Positions 17,600-26,043 are shown, numbered from the stretch's first letter. The stretch: 64,000 bases of DNA from Micromonospora sp. RP3T (GCF_003027925.1 NZ_PYPS01000004.1:186001-250000); one strand, 5' to 3'. Notes: a model not told the origin generated them from the sequence alone. Made by a program: numbers and translations.

Positions 17600-18361
17600 T
17601 CAGGAGGTCCGGGCGGGGGACGGGTCGGGCGTCGCCGCGCGCTCGGCGGGCGCGTCCACCCCGACCGGGGCGAGCGAGAGCGCCCTTGCGGCGGCGAAGC
17701 CGACCAGCGGGCGGTAGATCCGGACCGAGTCGGCCAGCGCCGAGAAGTGCGATCCCGAGTTGCCGGCGTGGTAGCGGGTGGCGATGTCGACCTGTTCGAT
17801 CGGCAACCCGGCCCGGACGGCGTCCAGCAGCACGTTCATCTCGTACTCGAAGCGGTCGCCGGGGACCGTGGTGAGCCGGTGCAACAGCCCGGCCGGGTAG
17901 GCGCGCAGCCCGGTCTGGGTGTCCCGTACGTCCCGGCCGGTGGCCAGCCGGAACGCGGCCCGGGTCGCGGCGTTGCCGAACCGGCTGCGGGCCGGGACCT
18001 CGCCGTCGAACCGGCGCACTCCCAGCGTCTGGGCGTCGGTGTCGCGCATCCGGTCGACCACGCGGACCACATCGGAAACCTGGTGCTGGCCGTCGGCGTC
18101 CACACAGACCACGTCCTCGTCCGGGCGGTGCGTCAGGGCGTACCGGAAACCGGTGCGCAGCACCACGCCCTTGCCCCGGTTGACCCGGCGGCGCAGCACG
18201 GTCGCGCCCCGGGCGCGGGCCTCGGCGAGCACCGGCGCGGCGTCCGGGCCGCTGCCGTCGTCGACGACCAGCACGGACGCCCCGGGCAACGCGGCGGTCA
18301 GGTCGGTGACGAGCGGCGGCAGCCGGTCACCCGGCCGATACACCGGCACCAGCACGATCAC
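17600..18361 (-). CDS. family 2 glycosyltransferase (dolichyl-phosphate mannose synthase-like)
   Basis: A 253-residue GT-A fold glycosyltransferase. VPVYRPGDRLPPLV opens the nucleotide-sugar domain, VVDDGSG and the metal-binding DADGQHQ (about residues 83-89) follow, and the acceptor region contains DTQTGLRAYPAG and FEYEMNVLLDA, typical of polyprenyl-phosphate hexose transferases. There are no membrane helices. The DUF218 gene lies 60 bases upstream on the same strand, so the two may be co-transcribed. Confidence 0.88.
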   Translation of the reverse strand: MIVLVPVYRPGDRLPPLVTDLTAALPGASVLVVDDGSGPDAAPVLAEARARGATVLRRRVNRGKGVVLRTGFRYALTHRPDEDVVCVDADGQHQVSDVVRVVDRMRDTDAQTLGVRRFDGEVPARSRFGNAATRAAFRLATGRDVRDTQTGLRAYPAGLLHRLTTVPGDRFEYEMNVLLDAVRAGLPIEQVDIATRYHAGNSGSHFSALADSVRIYRPLVGFAAARALSLAPVGVDAPAERAATPDPSPARTS

Positions 18362-18421
18362 GGAACCTCCCGGGTTGGCGTCGTCCGCCGGCGCGGCCCG
18401 CCGGGTGGATCGACGAGCGTT

Positions 18422-19084
18422 CTACCCCGCGCGTCGGGCCCCGAATCCCCGCGTGCCGAGCAGCCGTTCCACGCGGTGGGCGGCGCGGGTCAGCCCACGT
18501 TCGCGGCGCAACAGCGCTTCCGGGGTACGCAGGCCCAGATAGCCGATCCGGCAGGCCACCCGGGCCGCCCGTTCACGTCCGGCCGGCACCGCGTCCGGGC
18601 CGGTCACCGGCACGTCCAGCAACTGCGCGCCGCGTAGCCCGAGCGCCCGCGCGGCGAGCAGCCGGATGCGGGGCAGGTGCCACGGATGGGAGACCAGCCC
18701 GAGCGGGTGGGCGGCGGTGAACCCGGCCGCGCCGAGCAGTCCGTCCTGGACGGTGAGCGCGAGGTTCTGCAACGTGGTGCGGGAGCGCGTCTCGGCGTCC
18801 AGCCGGGCGTACGCGTCGAGGCCGGCGTCGCGGGCGAGCGCCCGCATCAGCTCCCCCTCGCGGCAGCCCGCCGGCGGGTCCGGCGCCCCGGCCGGCCCGT
18901 GCGGCCAGCCACCGGTGAACACCACCCGCGCGTCGGGCGCGGCCCGGAACTCGGCCGCGTGGGCACGAACGTACCCGACGGCGGCGCGGGTGCGGGCGAC
19001 ACCCTCGGCGGTGAGCCGGTAACCGTGGTCGTCGGCCACCACTCCCCGGCCGAAGACCAGCAGCACGGTCGCGGTCGGCGTCAT
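18422..19084 (-). CDS. DUF218 (YdcF/SanA/ElyC-like) protein
   Basis: A 220-residue protein with the DUF218 fold: VLLVFGRGV at the first strand, VVFTGGWPHGP, an acidic REGELMRALA helix, the family signature ETRSRTTLQNLAL and LVSHPWHLPRIRLLAAR. Family members such as ElyC and SanA affect envelope integrity in other bacteria. It lacks the usual N-terminal membrane anchor, so it is probably cytoplasmic. It lies upstream of a GT2 gene, in line with cell-envelope glycan work. Confidence 0.8.
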   Translation of the reverse strand: MTPTATVLLVFGRGVVADDHGYRLTAEGVARTRAAVGYVRAHAAEFRAAPDARVVFTGGWPHGPAGAPDPPAGCREGELMRALARDAGLDAYARLDAETRSRTTLQNLALTVQDGLLGAAGFTAAHPLGLVSHPWHLPRIRLLAARALGLRGAQLLDVPVTGPDAVPAGRERAARVACRIGYLGLRTPEALLRRERGLTRAAHRVERLLGTRGFGARRAG

Positions 19085-19158
19085 GTGCTCACGCTACGAC
19101 CCGGGCGGGGGCGGGCCGGCGGCGACCCGAAGGGGGAGGGCCGCCGCCGGCCGCCCGG

Positions 19159-20610
19159 TCAGGAGGTGGGGAAGTTGTCCGGGGTACGGATCCGGTTGCG
19201 CAGGTACGCGCCGGACTCGGTCAGCACCGACGTGCCGGTGAAGTTCCCTGCCGCGCAGGTGCCCGGCCGCAGCGCCGCGCTGCCCTCGGGCGCGTCCGAG
19301 AACGTCCAGTTGGCGTAGCTGATCTTCAGCCGGTCGAGCAGGTCGAGCCAGGCGTTGCTGCTGGCCGTGTCGACCGCGCCGTCACCGGTGTAGGTCACCG
19401 TGCCGAACTCGGTGACGAACAGCGGCAGCCGGGCGGCGGCCCGCTGCACCTCGTTGCGGTAGTTGTCCTTGTGCGACGCGGCGTAGAAGTGGAACGTGTA
19501 CATGATGTTCTCCGCCCGGACCGGGTTGTTGACGATCTCGTCGGAGTTGCCGCCGTCGGACACGCCGAGCGAGGACCAGCCCCGGGTGCCGACGATGATC
19601 ACCGCGTCCGGGTCGTTCGCCCGGATCACCGGGATGACCTGCTCGGCGTAGTTGCGGATGGTCGACCAGCTCACCCCGTTGGGCTCGTTGGTGATCTCGT
19701 AGATGACGTTCTTCTTGGCCGCGTTGCGCGCCGACACGGTGGCGAAGAACGTCTTGGCCCGGTCCAGGTTGTAGGTCGGGTCGCCGGGGGTCAGCGTGTG
19801 GAAGTCGATCAGCGCGTACATGCCCCGGGCCTCGGCCTTGTCGACGAGCGTGTTCACCTGGTTGGTGAAGGCGGCCGGGTTCGTCTCGTAGCCCTGCTCC
19901 TGCACGTACATCGCGATGCGCAGCAGGTCGGCCTGCCAGTCGTCGGCGAGCGCGTTGAGCGAGGTGTCGGTGTAGCAGTTGGCGAACCACTGCAACCCGT
20001 GTGTGCTCATGCCGCGCAGTTGGATCGGGCGGCCGTACTGGTTGCAGAGGTTGACGCCGCAGACCCGGAGCTGCCCGTTGATCGCGACCGGCGTGGTGCC
20101 GGTGGGCGGCGGCGGGGTGGTCGGCGGGGGAGTGGTCGGCGGCGGCGTGGTGGGCGGCGGGGTGCTCGTGCCGCCGGTGCAGACCGTGCCGTTGAGCGTG
20201 AACGCGGTCGGGTTCGGGTTCGACCCGGTCCACGAGCCGTTGAAGCCGACGGTGGTGCTGGCGCCGGTGCCGAGCGCGCCGTTGTAGTCCAGGCTGCGCG
20301 CGGTCACCGCGGCGCCGCTCTGCTGCCAGGTGGCCGACCAGCCCTGCACCACCCGCTGGCCGCCGTCGGGGAAGCTGAAGCCCAGCGTCCAGTTGCTCAC
20401 CGGGTCGCCCAGGTTCTTCACTGTCACGTTGGCGGTGAAGCCGCCCTGCCAGGAGTTGGTGGTGTAGGTGACGGCGCAGCCGGTCGCGGCCATCGCGTCC
20501 GTCGTCGGCATGACGGCGGTCGCCGCCAGGGCGAGCGCGCCGACCGCGCCGCCGACGAGCAGATGCCGCCGGGACGGGCGGGAAGTCGAGAACATGCGGG
20601 AAGGTCCCAT
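19159..20610 (-). CDS. Tat-exported endoglucanase: CBM2 - linker - GH5
   Basis: A 483-residue secreted cellulase. The signal peptide carries a twin-arginine motif (SRRHLLVGG), so export through TatAC is likely. Residues of about 43-145 form a family 2 cellulose-binding module (GCAVTYTTNSWQGGF, NWTLGFSF, GWSATW). A Pro/Thr repeat linker leads to a GH5 catalytic domain from about residue 175. The acid/base Glu is in NEPNG (residue 309) and the nucleophile Glu in FVTEFGT (residue 401). It hydrolyses beta-1,4-glucan outside the cell. A CebR/CelR-type operator lies 65 bases upstream. Confidence 0.93.
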   Translation of the reverse strand: MGPSRMFSTSRPSRRHLLVGGAVGALALAATAVMPTTDAMAATGCAVTYTTNSWQGGFTANVTVKNLGDPVSNWTLGFSFPDGGQRVVQGWSATWQQSGAAVTARSLDYNGALGTGASTTVGFNGSWTGSNPNPTAFTLNGTVCTGGTSTPPPTTPPPTTPPPTTPPPPTGTTPVAINGQLRVCGVNLCNQYGRPIQLRGMSTHGLQWFANCYTDTSLNALADDWQADLLRIAMYVQEQGYETNPAAFTNQVNTLVDKAEARGMYALIDFHTLTPGDPTYNLDRAKTFFATVSARNAAKKNVIYEITNEPNGVSWSTIRNYAEQVIPVIRANDPDAVIIVGTRGWSSLGVSDGGNSDEIVNNPVRAENIMYTFHFYAASHKDNYRNEVQRAAARLPLFVTEFGTVTYTGDGAVDTASSNAWLDLLDRLKISYANWTFSDAPEGSAALRPGTCAAGNFTGTSVLTESGAYLRNRIRTPDNFPTS

Positions 20611-20674
20611 CTGGTGGGTGGTGATCGGACGGTGCCCGTCGTCAACCTGCCCGGAAAGCCCGACGTGGCGGCCT

Positions 20675-20688
20675 GGGGAGCGCTCCCA
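20675..20688. promoter_or_regulatory. CebR/CelR-type cellobiose-responsive operator
   Basis: The 14-mer GGGGAGCGCTCCCA matches the published CebR/CelR operator TGGGAGCGCTCCCA in 13 of 14 positions and contains the 12-bp palindrome GGGAGCGCTCCC. Its place just upstream of the GH5 cellulase fits repression relieved by cellobiose. The regulator itself is not in the window. Confidence 0.82.
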
Positions 20689-20730
20689 CGCAGAGGGTAG
20701 AGGCGTGCGCCGATGCGTGCAACCGGCGGA

Positions 20731-21021
20731 TCAGCGCCGGGAGCGCCGCCCGCCGTAGAGCCGCAGCGCGTTGCAGACGTCGAACACGCCGGGTACGTCC
20801 CAGGCCAGCTCGGCGGCGACCCGCCGGGTCTCCGGATCGGCGACCATGCCGGCGAGGATGACCACCCGGTTCTGCACGGTGACCGTGATCTGCTGCCGCC
20901 GGGTGGTCCAGTCGGCACTGAGCCGCTGGGCCACCAGGGAGGCCAGCCGCACGTCCGCGCCGTCGGGCTCCGGCCCGTCGCCGGCGAACGGGAAATCGGG
21001 GTACGGCCAGGGCATCATCAC
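20731..21021 (-). CDS. BON-domain protein
   Basis: A 96-residue protein that is essentially one BON domain: LASLVAQRLSADWTTRRQQITVTVQNRVVILAGMVADPETRRVAAELAWDVPGVFDVCNAL. BON domains bind membranes or nucleic acids and occur in osmotic-shock proteins. There is no signal peptide. The GTG start overlaps the STAS-protein stop (GTGA), and AGAAGGAG precedes it, so translation is coupled to the gene upstream. Last gene of a four-gene operon. Confidence 0.82.
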   Translation of the reverse strand: MMMPWPYPDFPFAGDGPEPDGADVRLASLVAQRLSADWTTRRQQITVTVQNRVVILAGMVADPETRRVAAELAWDVPGVFDVCNALRLYGGRRSRR

Positions 21022-21581
21022 TGCGGGAGGCTCCTTCTGCTCGCTCGTGACCTCGGGTCGGGTGCGGCACCCGACGCCGGGACGCGGTCGTCGACGACGG
21101 AGAACACGCCGTCGAGCCGCATGGTGTGCAACACGGTCAGCACGAACCGCGACGGCGCCACCAGGCACAGCCGCCGGCCGTCCCGCCGGGCCTCCTGGTG
21201 CGCGCGGACCAGCAGGCCGAGGCCGACGGAGTCGATCACCTCCAGGCCGGCGAGGTCGACAAGCACCCGCTCGCCCCGGACGTGCCGGTCGGTCAGCGCC
21301 CGGCGTACCGCCTCGGCGGAGTCCGTCTCCGGCGCGGCCGGTTGCCCCCCGACCTGTTCCAGGTCGTCCAGGCCCAGCCCGTCGTCGGCGACCGCCGCCC
21401 GGGCGCTGCACCGGGGGCAGTGGTGCGGTCCGGAGGCGAACGGGGAACCGACCCAGTCGTGCTCGAAGACCAGCGTCCACACCACCTCGGCGTCCGGCAG
21501 CGTGGTGCCCGTGCCGGTCACGCTGTCGCCGCAGGCGTCGCAGATCAGCATCATCAGGTGTTCCGCCGGTACGACAGTCAC
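21018..21581 (-). CDS. zinc-ribbon-like domain fused to a STAS domain
   Basis: A 187-residue protein. The N-terminal 70 residues hold two CxxC pairs (ICDACGD near 12-15, HHCPRCSA near 55-58), which would form a zinc ribbon. The C-terminal part is a STAS domain (RVLVDLAGLEVIDSVGLGLLVRAHQEARRDGRRLCLV), the fold of anti-sigma-factor antagonists; the phosphorylatable Ser would be in VIDSVG. GTG 21581 follows GGAGGAGG and overlaps the previous stop (GTGA). The fusion is unusual; the Cys module may bind the partner or sense metal or redox. Confidence 0.78.
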   Translation of the reverse strand: MTVVPAEHLMMLICDACGDSVTGTGTTLPDAEVVWTLVFEHDWVGSPFASGPHHCPRCSARAAVADDGLGLDDLEQVGGQPAAPETDSAEAVRRALTDRHVRGERVLVDLAGLEVIDSVGLGLLVRAHQEARRDGRRLCLVAPSRFVLTVLHTMRLDGVFSVVDDRVPASGAAPDPRSRASRRSLPQ

Positions 21582-21895
21582 ACCTCCTCCTTCCGCCGGG
21601 CCCCCGGGTCGGGCGGCGCCGACCGTTCCGCCCCGGGCCGGCCGGCGGCCAGCACCGCCAGGATGACGGCCAGGGCGGCGAAACCGCACTGCACCAGCAG
21701 GGACACCAGCACGGTGCCGTCCGGCCGTCGGTCGACCAACCCGGTCACGATCGCGCCGAGCAGCGCGGCGGCCACCCCGAGCGCGAGGGTCAACCAGACC
21801 GGTACGGCCTTCCGTCCCGGGACGGCCAGCCGCCCCAACCCGCCCACCGCGAGTCCCACGACCAGCGCCCCGACGAGCGTGCTGACGGTCACCAC
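21578..21895 (-). CDS. GlsB/YeaQ/YmgE-like small membrane protein
   Basis: A 105-residue protein with three hydrophobic helices and the glycine-rich pattern of the GlsB/transglycosylase-associated family (GALVVGLAVGGLGRLAVPGRKAVPVW ... LGAIVTGLV), ending in a charged tail (RRKEEV). In Gram-positive bacteria such proteins are part of envelope-stress loci. GTG start after GAGGAG, 6 bases downstream of the STAS stop and coupled to the next gene by a GTGA overlap. Confidence 0.72.
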   Translation of the reverse strand: MVTVSTLVGALVVGLAVGGLGRLAVPGRKAVPVWLTLALGVAAALLGAIVTGLVDRRPDGTVLVSLLVQCGFAALAVILAVLAAGRPGAERSAPPDPGARRKEEV

Positions 21896-21901
21896 TCCTC
21901 C

Positions 21902-22273
21902 TCAGCGTGGCGCGGACGAGACCCGGGCCCGGCCGCGCGTGGCCGGGCGGGGCGTGTCGACGATGGGAACGGTCACGCCGAGTCCGGCGGTGGCCAGGAT
22001 GCGCCGGATCCGGGGATGTGGGTTGCTCAGCGTGAGAGTTCCGTCACGCCGGGCGAGTTGGCGGTGCACGTCCAGCAGAAGCGCGATGGCGGCGGCGTCC
22101 ACGTGCCGGCACTCGGCCAGGTCGATAGTCACCGCGCGGGGGCGCAGCGCCAGGATCTGATCCAGTACGTGGGTGACCTCGGGCAGTCCGGCCAGGTCCA
22201 GTTCCTCGGTGATCTCCACCCGGACGTGCGGCACGGTGGGCTCCGGCGGGGAGGGCGGCAGGCTGGTGGTCAT
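21902..22273 (-). CDS. STAS-domain anti-sigma factor antagonist
   Basis: A 123-residue STAS protein: VRVEITEELDLAGLPEVTHVLDQILALRPRAVTIDLAECRHVDAAAIALLLDVHRQLARRDGTLTLSNP. The position usually taken by the phosphorylated Ser (ID.SG) is replaced by HVDAAAI, so classical switch-kinase control may not apply. First gene of the operon STAS, GlsB-like, zinc-ribbon-STAS, BON, facing the two-component system. Confidence 0.82.
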   Translation of the reverse strand: MTTSLPPSPPEPTVPHVRVEITEELDLAGLPEVTHVLDQILALRPRAVTIDLAECRHVDAAAIALLLDVHRQLARRDGTLTLSNPHPRIRRILATAGLGVTVPIVDTPRPATRGRARVSSAPR

Positions 22274-22316
22274 CAGATCGCTTCCGTGACGGGTTCCGGT
22301 CCGCTCCCACTCTTGG

Positions 22317-22337
22317 CGGTGACCGTGGAGGTCACCG
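22317..22337. promoter_or_regulatory. inverted repeat between the divergent STAS and two-component operons
   Basis: CGGTGACC, five bases, GGTCACCG: an exact 8-bp dyad in the 149-base divergent region. Placement suits an operator controlling one or both operons; the protein that binds it is unknown. Confidence 0.45.
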
Positions 22338-22422
22338 GACGGTTGGATGACGGTTCGATGACAAAAGCCACGAACGGCCGGCGCGATTGGGCGACCCGTG
22401 CTGCGCCGGTCATGATGCCCCT

Positions 22423-23097
22423 ATGACGGCCGTACTGGTGATCGAGGACGACGACCGTATCCGGCTCGCGCTCCAGCTCGCGCTGGAGGAGGAGGGCTAC
22501 CGGGCAGACGGGGCTGCGACGGCGGAGGAGGGGCTGCGGCGGCAGCGGGAGAGCCCGGCCGACTACGTGCTCGTCGACCTGATGCTGCCCGGCATCGACG
22601 GTTTCGACTGCATCCGCCAGTTGCGCCGCGACGACGAGGTCCCGGTCGTGGTGATCAGCGCCCGCGACGACACCCACGACATCGTCGCCGCGCTGGAGGC
22701 CGGCGCCGACGACTACGTGGTCAAGCCGGTCGCGATCAAGGAGCTGTCGGCCCGGCTGCGGGCCCTGCGCCGGCGGGCCCGGACCGTCGCCGGCCCCGCC
22801 CCCGCCCAGTTCTTCGGCGACCTGGAGATCAGTGCGGAGGCCGGCGAGGTGCGCCGTTCGGGCCACCCGGTGCCGGTGACCCGCACCGAGTTCCGGCTGC
22901 TCTGCGAGCTGGCCGAACACGCCGGTCGGGTGCTGTCCCGGCAGCAGTTGCTGAGCCGCGTCTGGGGCTACGAGACCGGTGACGAGCGGCTGGTCGACGT
23001 GCACGTGGGCCGGCTGCGGCAGAAGATCGAATCGGATCCGGCCAACCCCCGCCACCTGGTCACGCTCCGGGGCCTCGGCTACAAGCTGCAACGATGA
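22423..23097 (+). CDS. OmpR/PhoB-family response regulator
   Basis: A 224-residue regulator: receiver domain with the acidic pair IEDDD, phosphoacceptor Asp52 in LVDLMLPG and the conserved Lys in VVKPV, followed by a winged-helix DNA-binding domain (VTRTEFRLLCELAEHAGRVLSRQQLLSRVWG). The ATG at 22423 gives the canonical N-terminus. Its stop overlaps the kinase start (ATGA), so the pair is co-translated. It resembles MtrA/CseB-type envelope regulators, but assignment to either is not certain. Confidence 0.93.
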   Translation: MTAVLVIEDDDRIRLALQLALEEEGYRADGAATAEEGLRRQRESPADYVLVDLMLPGIDGFDCIRQLRRDDEVPVVVISARDDTHDIVAALEAGADDYVVKPVAIKELSARLRALRRRARTVAGPAPAQFFGDLEISAEAGEVRRSGHPVPVTRTEFRLLCELAEHAGRVLSRQQLLSRVWGYETGDERLVDVHVGRLRQKIESDPANPRHLVTLRGLGYKLQR

Positions 23098-24443
23098 GTC
23101 GACCCGGACTGCGCGCCCGGGTCACCGCCGCGTTCGCCGTCGGCGCCCTGCTGCTGGCCGCGCTGATGGCGCTCTTCTCGTACGACCTGACCCGCCGCTC
23201 GCTGCTCGACGAGCGTGAGCGCACCGCGATCCGGGCCGCGTACTACGACGCCGGGGTGGTCCGGTCGGGGCTGGACACCGGTGCGCCGGACGTGGTGGCC
23301 GTGCTGCGCTCGCTGGACACCGGCAGCGCCCGGCGTCCGCTGCTGCACCTGCGCACCGGGTGGTACGCCCGCACCGCCGACGTGGGCGCCAGCTCGGTGC
23401 CGGCGGAACTGCAACGCGTGGTCGCCGACGGGCAGCCCGCCGTGCAGCGGATCCGCCTCGACGGGCAGCCGACGCTGCTGGTCGGCGTGCCGCTCCCGGG
23501 CGAGCTGGGGTACTACGAGCTGACCTCGCTGCGTGAGGTGGAGGACACGTTCCAGGTGGTCGGGCTGGCGCTGACCGCGGTGGCCATCATGATCGCCGGG
23601 GCCGGCGCGGCGCTGGGCTGGTACGCCACCCGCAGCAGCCTGCGCCCGCTCACCGCGGTCGCCGACGCCGCCGAGCGGATCGCGGCCGGCGACTTCGCCA
23701 CCCGCCTGGACCCGACCACCGACCCGGACCTCACCCGCCTGTCCAGCTCGTTCAACGAGATGGTCGACAAGCTGGTGCAGCGGATCGACCGGGACCGGCG
23801 GTTCGCCGCCGACGTCAGCCACGAGCTGCGCTCCCCGCTCCAGACGCTGGCCGCGGCGGCGAGCGTGCTGAACCGTCGCAAGGAGCACCAGGACGAGCGC
23901 ACCGCCACCGCGGCCGGCCTGGTCGCCGACGAGGTGGCCCGGTTCCAGCGGCTGGTCGACGACCTCATCCAGCTCGCCCGCACCGAGCAGCCCGCGCACC
24001 GGCAGACCGTCGACGTGGCCGAGCTGGCGCGGGCCGCCTGCCGGGAACGGTCGTTGCCGGAGAGTCTGGTGGCGGTGGCCGACGGGGTGCCGCACCAGTG
24101 GTGGATCGACCGCCGCCGGTTCGCCCAGGTCCTGCTGAACCTGCTGGAGAACGCCGAGCGGTACGGCGGGGGGCCGGTCGCGGTCCGTCTCGGCGCGGCG
24201 GACGGGGTGGGCGTCCTGGAGGTCGACGACGACGGGCCGGGGGTGCCGCCGGCGGATCGGGAGGCCATCTTCGACCGGTTCGTCCGGGGCCGGGCCGCGC
24301 ACGCCCGGGCCGGCACCGACGGCACCGGCCTCGGGTTGGCCCTGGTGGCCCAGCACGCCGCCGCGCACGGCGGCACCGCCGCCGTGCTGGACCGGGGGCG
24401 GGGCGCCCGGTTCCGGATCGAGCTGCCGGGAGCGGTCCGATGA
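23094..24443 (+). CDS. sensor histidine kinase
   Basis: A 449-residue membrane kinase: helix 1 at about residues 9-28, an extracytoplasmic sensor loop to about 155, helix 2, a HAMP domain (SSLRPLTAVADAAERIAAGDFATRL), the H-box DVSHELRSPL with His243, N-box NLLENAERYG, and G-boxes DDGPGVP and GTGLGLALV. Partner of the response regulator encoded immediately upstream (ATGA overlap) and overlapped by the lipoprotein start downstream (ATGA). Confidence 0.93.
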   Translation: MSRPGLRARVTAAFAVGALLLAALMALFSYDLTRRSLLDERERTAIRAAYYDAGVVRSGLDTGAPDVVAVLRSLDTGSARRPLLHLRTGWYARTADVGASSVPAELQRVVADGQPAVQRIRLDGQPTLLVGVPLPGELGYYELTSLREVEDTFQVVGLALTAVAIMIAGAGAALGWYATRSSLRPLTAVADAAERIAAGDFATRLDPTTDPDLTRLSSSFNEMVDKLVQRIDRDRRFAADVSHELRSPLQTLAAAASVLNRRKEHQDERTATAAGLVADEVARFQRLVDDLIQLARTEQPAHRQTVDVAELARAACRERSLPESLVAVADGVPHQWWIDRRRFAQVLLNLLENAERYGGGPVAVRLGAADGVGVLEVDDDGPGVPPADREAIFDRFVRGRAAHARAGTDGTGLGLALVAQHAAAHGGTAAVLDRGRGARFRIELPGAVR

Positions 24444-25045
24444 CGCGGCGGGCGGTGCCGGGTCTTGCCGCCGGCGGGCGGCCGACCGTTCGACGGCTGG
24501 TGCCGGCGGTGCTCGCGGTCGTGCTGCTGGCCGGCTGCGGCGTGCCGGTCGACGACGAGCCCCGGCTGGTCCAGCCGCCGCCCGGGCGGTTCCCGACGCC
24601 GGCGGGCACCACGACGGCCGATCCGGACGGGCGGGTGGACGAGCCGTTCTGCTTCGTGCGCGACGACGGGCTGGCGGTGGTGACCCGCCGGGTGGACGGC
24701 CTGCCCGGGGTGGACGCCCACCTTCAGCACCTGCTGGCCGGGCCGGACCAGACGGAGCGTCGGCGTGGGCTGGCCACCGCGTTGCCGGGCACGGTGGCGG
24801 TGGCCGGGGCGGCGCTGGCCGGCACCGTCGCCACTGTCGACGTGCGGCAGGCCGGCGAGGAGACCGGCCGTAACGACGAGGTGCTCGCGTTCGGGCAGAT
24901 CGTGTGCAGCCTGACCCAACGGCCGGACGTGGACAGCGTCGCGTTCCGCCGGGACGGCGAGCCGCTGGAGGTGCCGCGCGCCGACGGAAGCGTGTCGGCA
25001 CTGCCGCTGACCGCCGCTGATTACCGTCCGCTGCTGCCGCGCTGA
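24440..25045 (+). CDS. GerMN-domain lipoprotein
   Basis: A 201-residue lipoprotein with a lipobox VLLAGCG (Cys near residue 33) and a GerMN-type domain (VDAHLQHLLAGPDQTERRRGLATALPG, then VATVDVRQ and LAFGQIVCSLTQRPDVDSVAFRRDGEPLEVP). A similar order exists in MtrA-MtrB-LpqB, where lipoprotein LpqB modulates the kinase; here only the GerMN part is present, without the LpqB propeller. ATGA overlap with the kinase. Likely accessory sensor on the outer face of the membrane. Confidence 0.82.
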   Translation: MTRRAVPGLAAGGRPTVRRLVPAVLAVVLLAGCGVPVDDEPRLVQPPPGRFPTPAGTTTADPDGRVDEPFCFVRDDGLAVVTRRVDGLPGVDAHLQHLLAGPDQTERRRGLATALPGTVAVAGAALAGTVATVDVRQAGEETGRNDEVLAFGQIVCSLTQRPDVDSVAFRRDGEPLEVPRADGSVSALPLTAADYRPLLPR

Positions 25046-25087
25046 TTTTTTGTCCACTTATGAGGCAAACATCCATCGTCCGTTCGG

Positions 25088-25117
25088 TTGATTTGCTGGT
25101 GAACTTTGGTCTAGTGT
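25088..25117 (+). promoter_or_regulatory. possible promoter of the sigma factor gene
   Basis: TTGATT and TAGTGT are separated by 18 bases in a locally AT-richer stretch 57 bases before the start codon. No GTTT/GGGTA pair typical of SigB-type autoregulation was seen. Confidence 0.35.
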
Positions 25118-25173
25118 TGCTCCCACGACCGGTGTGGGGGTCCCACCCGTTCTTCGAGGACAGGAAGGGCAGC

Positions 25174-25983
25174 ATGACCACGATGACCATGGCACCGTCC
25201 GCCACCGAGGTGCACCGCGCGCCGCAGACCGGTGAGGAGTCCCGTGCCAGCGAGCTGATCGCGGCGCTCGCCGAACTGCCGGCGGACCACCCGAAGCGGG
25301 CCGCCCTGCGCAACCAGGTCATCGAGGCGTGGCTGCCGCTGGCCAACCACCTGGCCGCCCGCTACAGCGGTCGCGGCGAGCCGGCCGGTGACCTCGCGCA
25401 GACGGCCGCGCTGGGCCTGATCAAGGCGGTGGACCGGTTCGACGCCTCCCGCGGTGTCGACTTCGCCGGCTTCGCCATCCCGACCATCCTCGGCGAGATC
25501 AAGCGGCACTTCCGCGACCGCACCTGGAACATCCGGGTGCCGCGCCGCCTCCAGGAGCTGCGGCTGCGCATCTCCGAGGCGAACAGCTCGCTGACCCAGA
25601 CGCTCAACCGGGCGCCGACCGTCGCCGACATCGCCACGCACCTCGGCGTCACCGAGGAAGAGGTCCTGGAGGGCCTGGAGGGCGCGCGCGCCTACAACGC
25701 GGTCTCGCTCTCGACCCCGATCGGCGACGGCGACAGCGCCACCGAGCTGGGCGACACGCTCGGCATCGACGACAACGAGTACGAGCTGGCCGACCTGCGC
25801 GCCTCGCTCGGCCCGGCGCTGGCCACGCTCGACGAGCGGGAGCAGAAGATCCTCACGCTCCGCTTCTACGGCAACCTGACCCAGAGCGAGATCGCCGCCA
25901 AGGTCGGTGTCTCCCAGATGCACGTGTCGCGGCTGCTCGCCCGCGCCCTGACCAAGCTGCGGGGCCAGCTCACCGAGGCCTGA
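25174..25983 (+). CDS. SigB/SigF-family RNA polymerase sigma factor
   Basis: A 269-residue group 3 sigma factor. Region 2 contains DLAQTAALGLIKAVDRFD and FAIPTILGEIKRHFRDR, then WNIRVPRRLQELRLRI, which are signatures of the SigB/SigF stress and development family; region 3 contains APTVADIATHLGVTEEEV; region 4 contains TQSEIAAKVGVSQMHVSRLLARAL. ATG 25174 follows AGGAAGGG. SigB/F-type factors are controlled by anti-sigma kinases and STAS antagonists; STAS genes lie 3 kb away but no anti-sigma kinase is next to it. Confidence 0.92.
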   Translation: MTTMTMAPSATEVHRAPQTGEESRASELIAALAELPADHPKRAALRNQVIEAWLPLANHLAARYSGRGEPAGDLAQTAALGLIKAVDRFDASRGVDFAGFAIPTILGEIKRHFRDRTWNIRVPRRLQELRLRISEANSSLTQTLNRAPTVADIATHLGVTEEEVLEGLEGARAYNAVSLSTPIGDGDSATELGDTLGIDDNEYELADLRASLGPALATLDEREQKILTLRFYGNLTQSEIAAKVGVSQMHVSRLLARALTKLRGQLTEA

Positions 25984-25993
25984 TCCACCGCGC

Positions 25994-26026
25994 TGATGCC
26001 GCCACCTCACCGAGGTGGCGGCATCA
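25994..26026. terminator. perfect 15-bp stem terminator after the sigma gene
   Basis: TGATGCCGCCACCTC, three-base loop, then its exact reverse complement, lying between convergent stops at 25983 and 26044. Confidence 0.85.
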
Positions 26027-26043
26027 CGCGTGTGCGGTACCGA

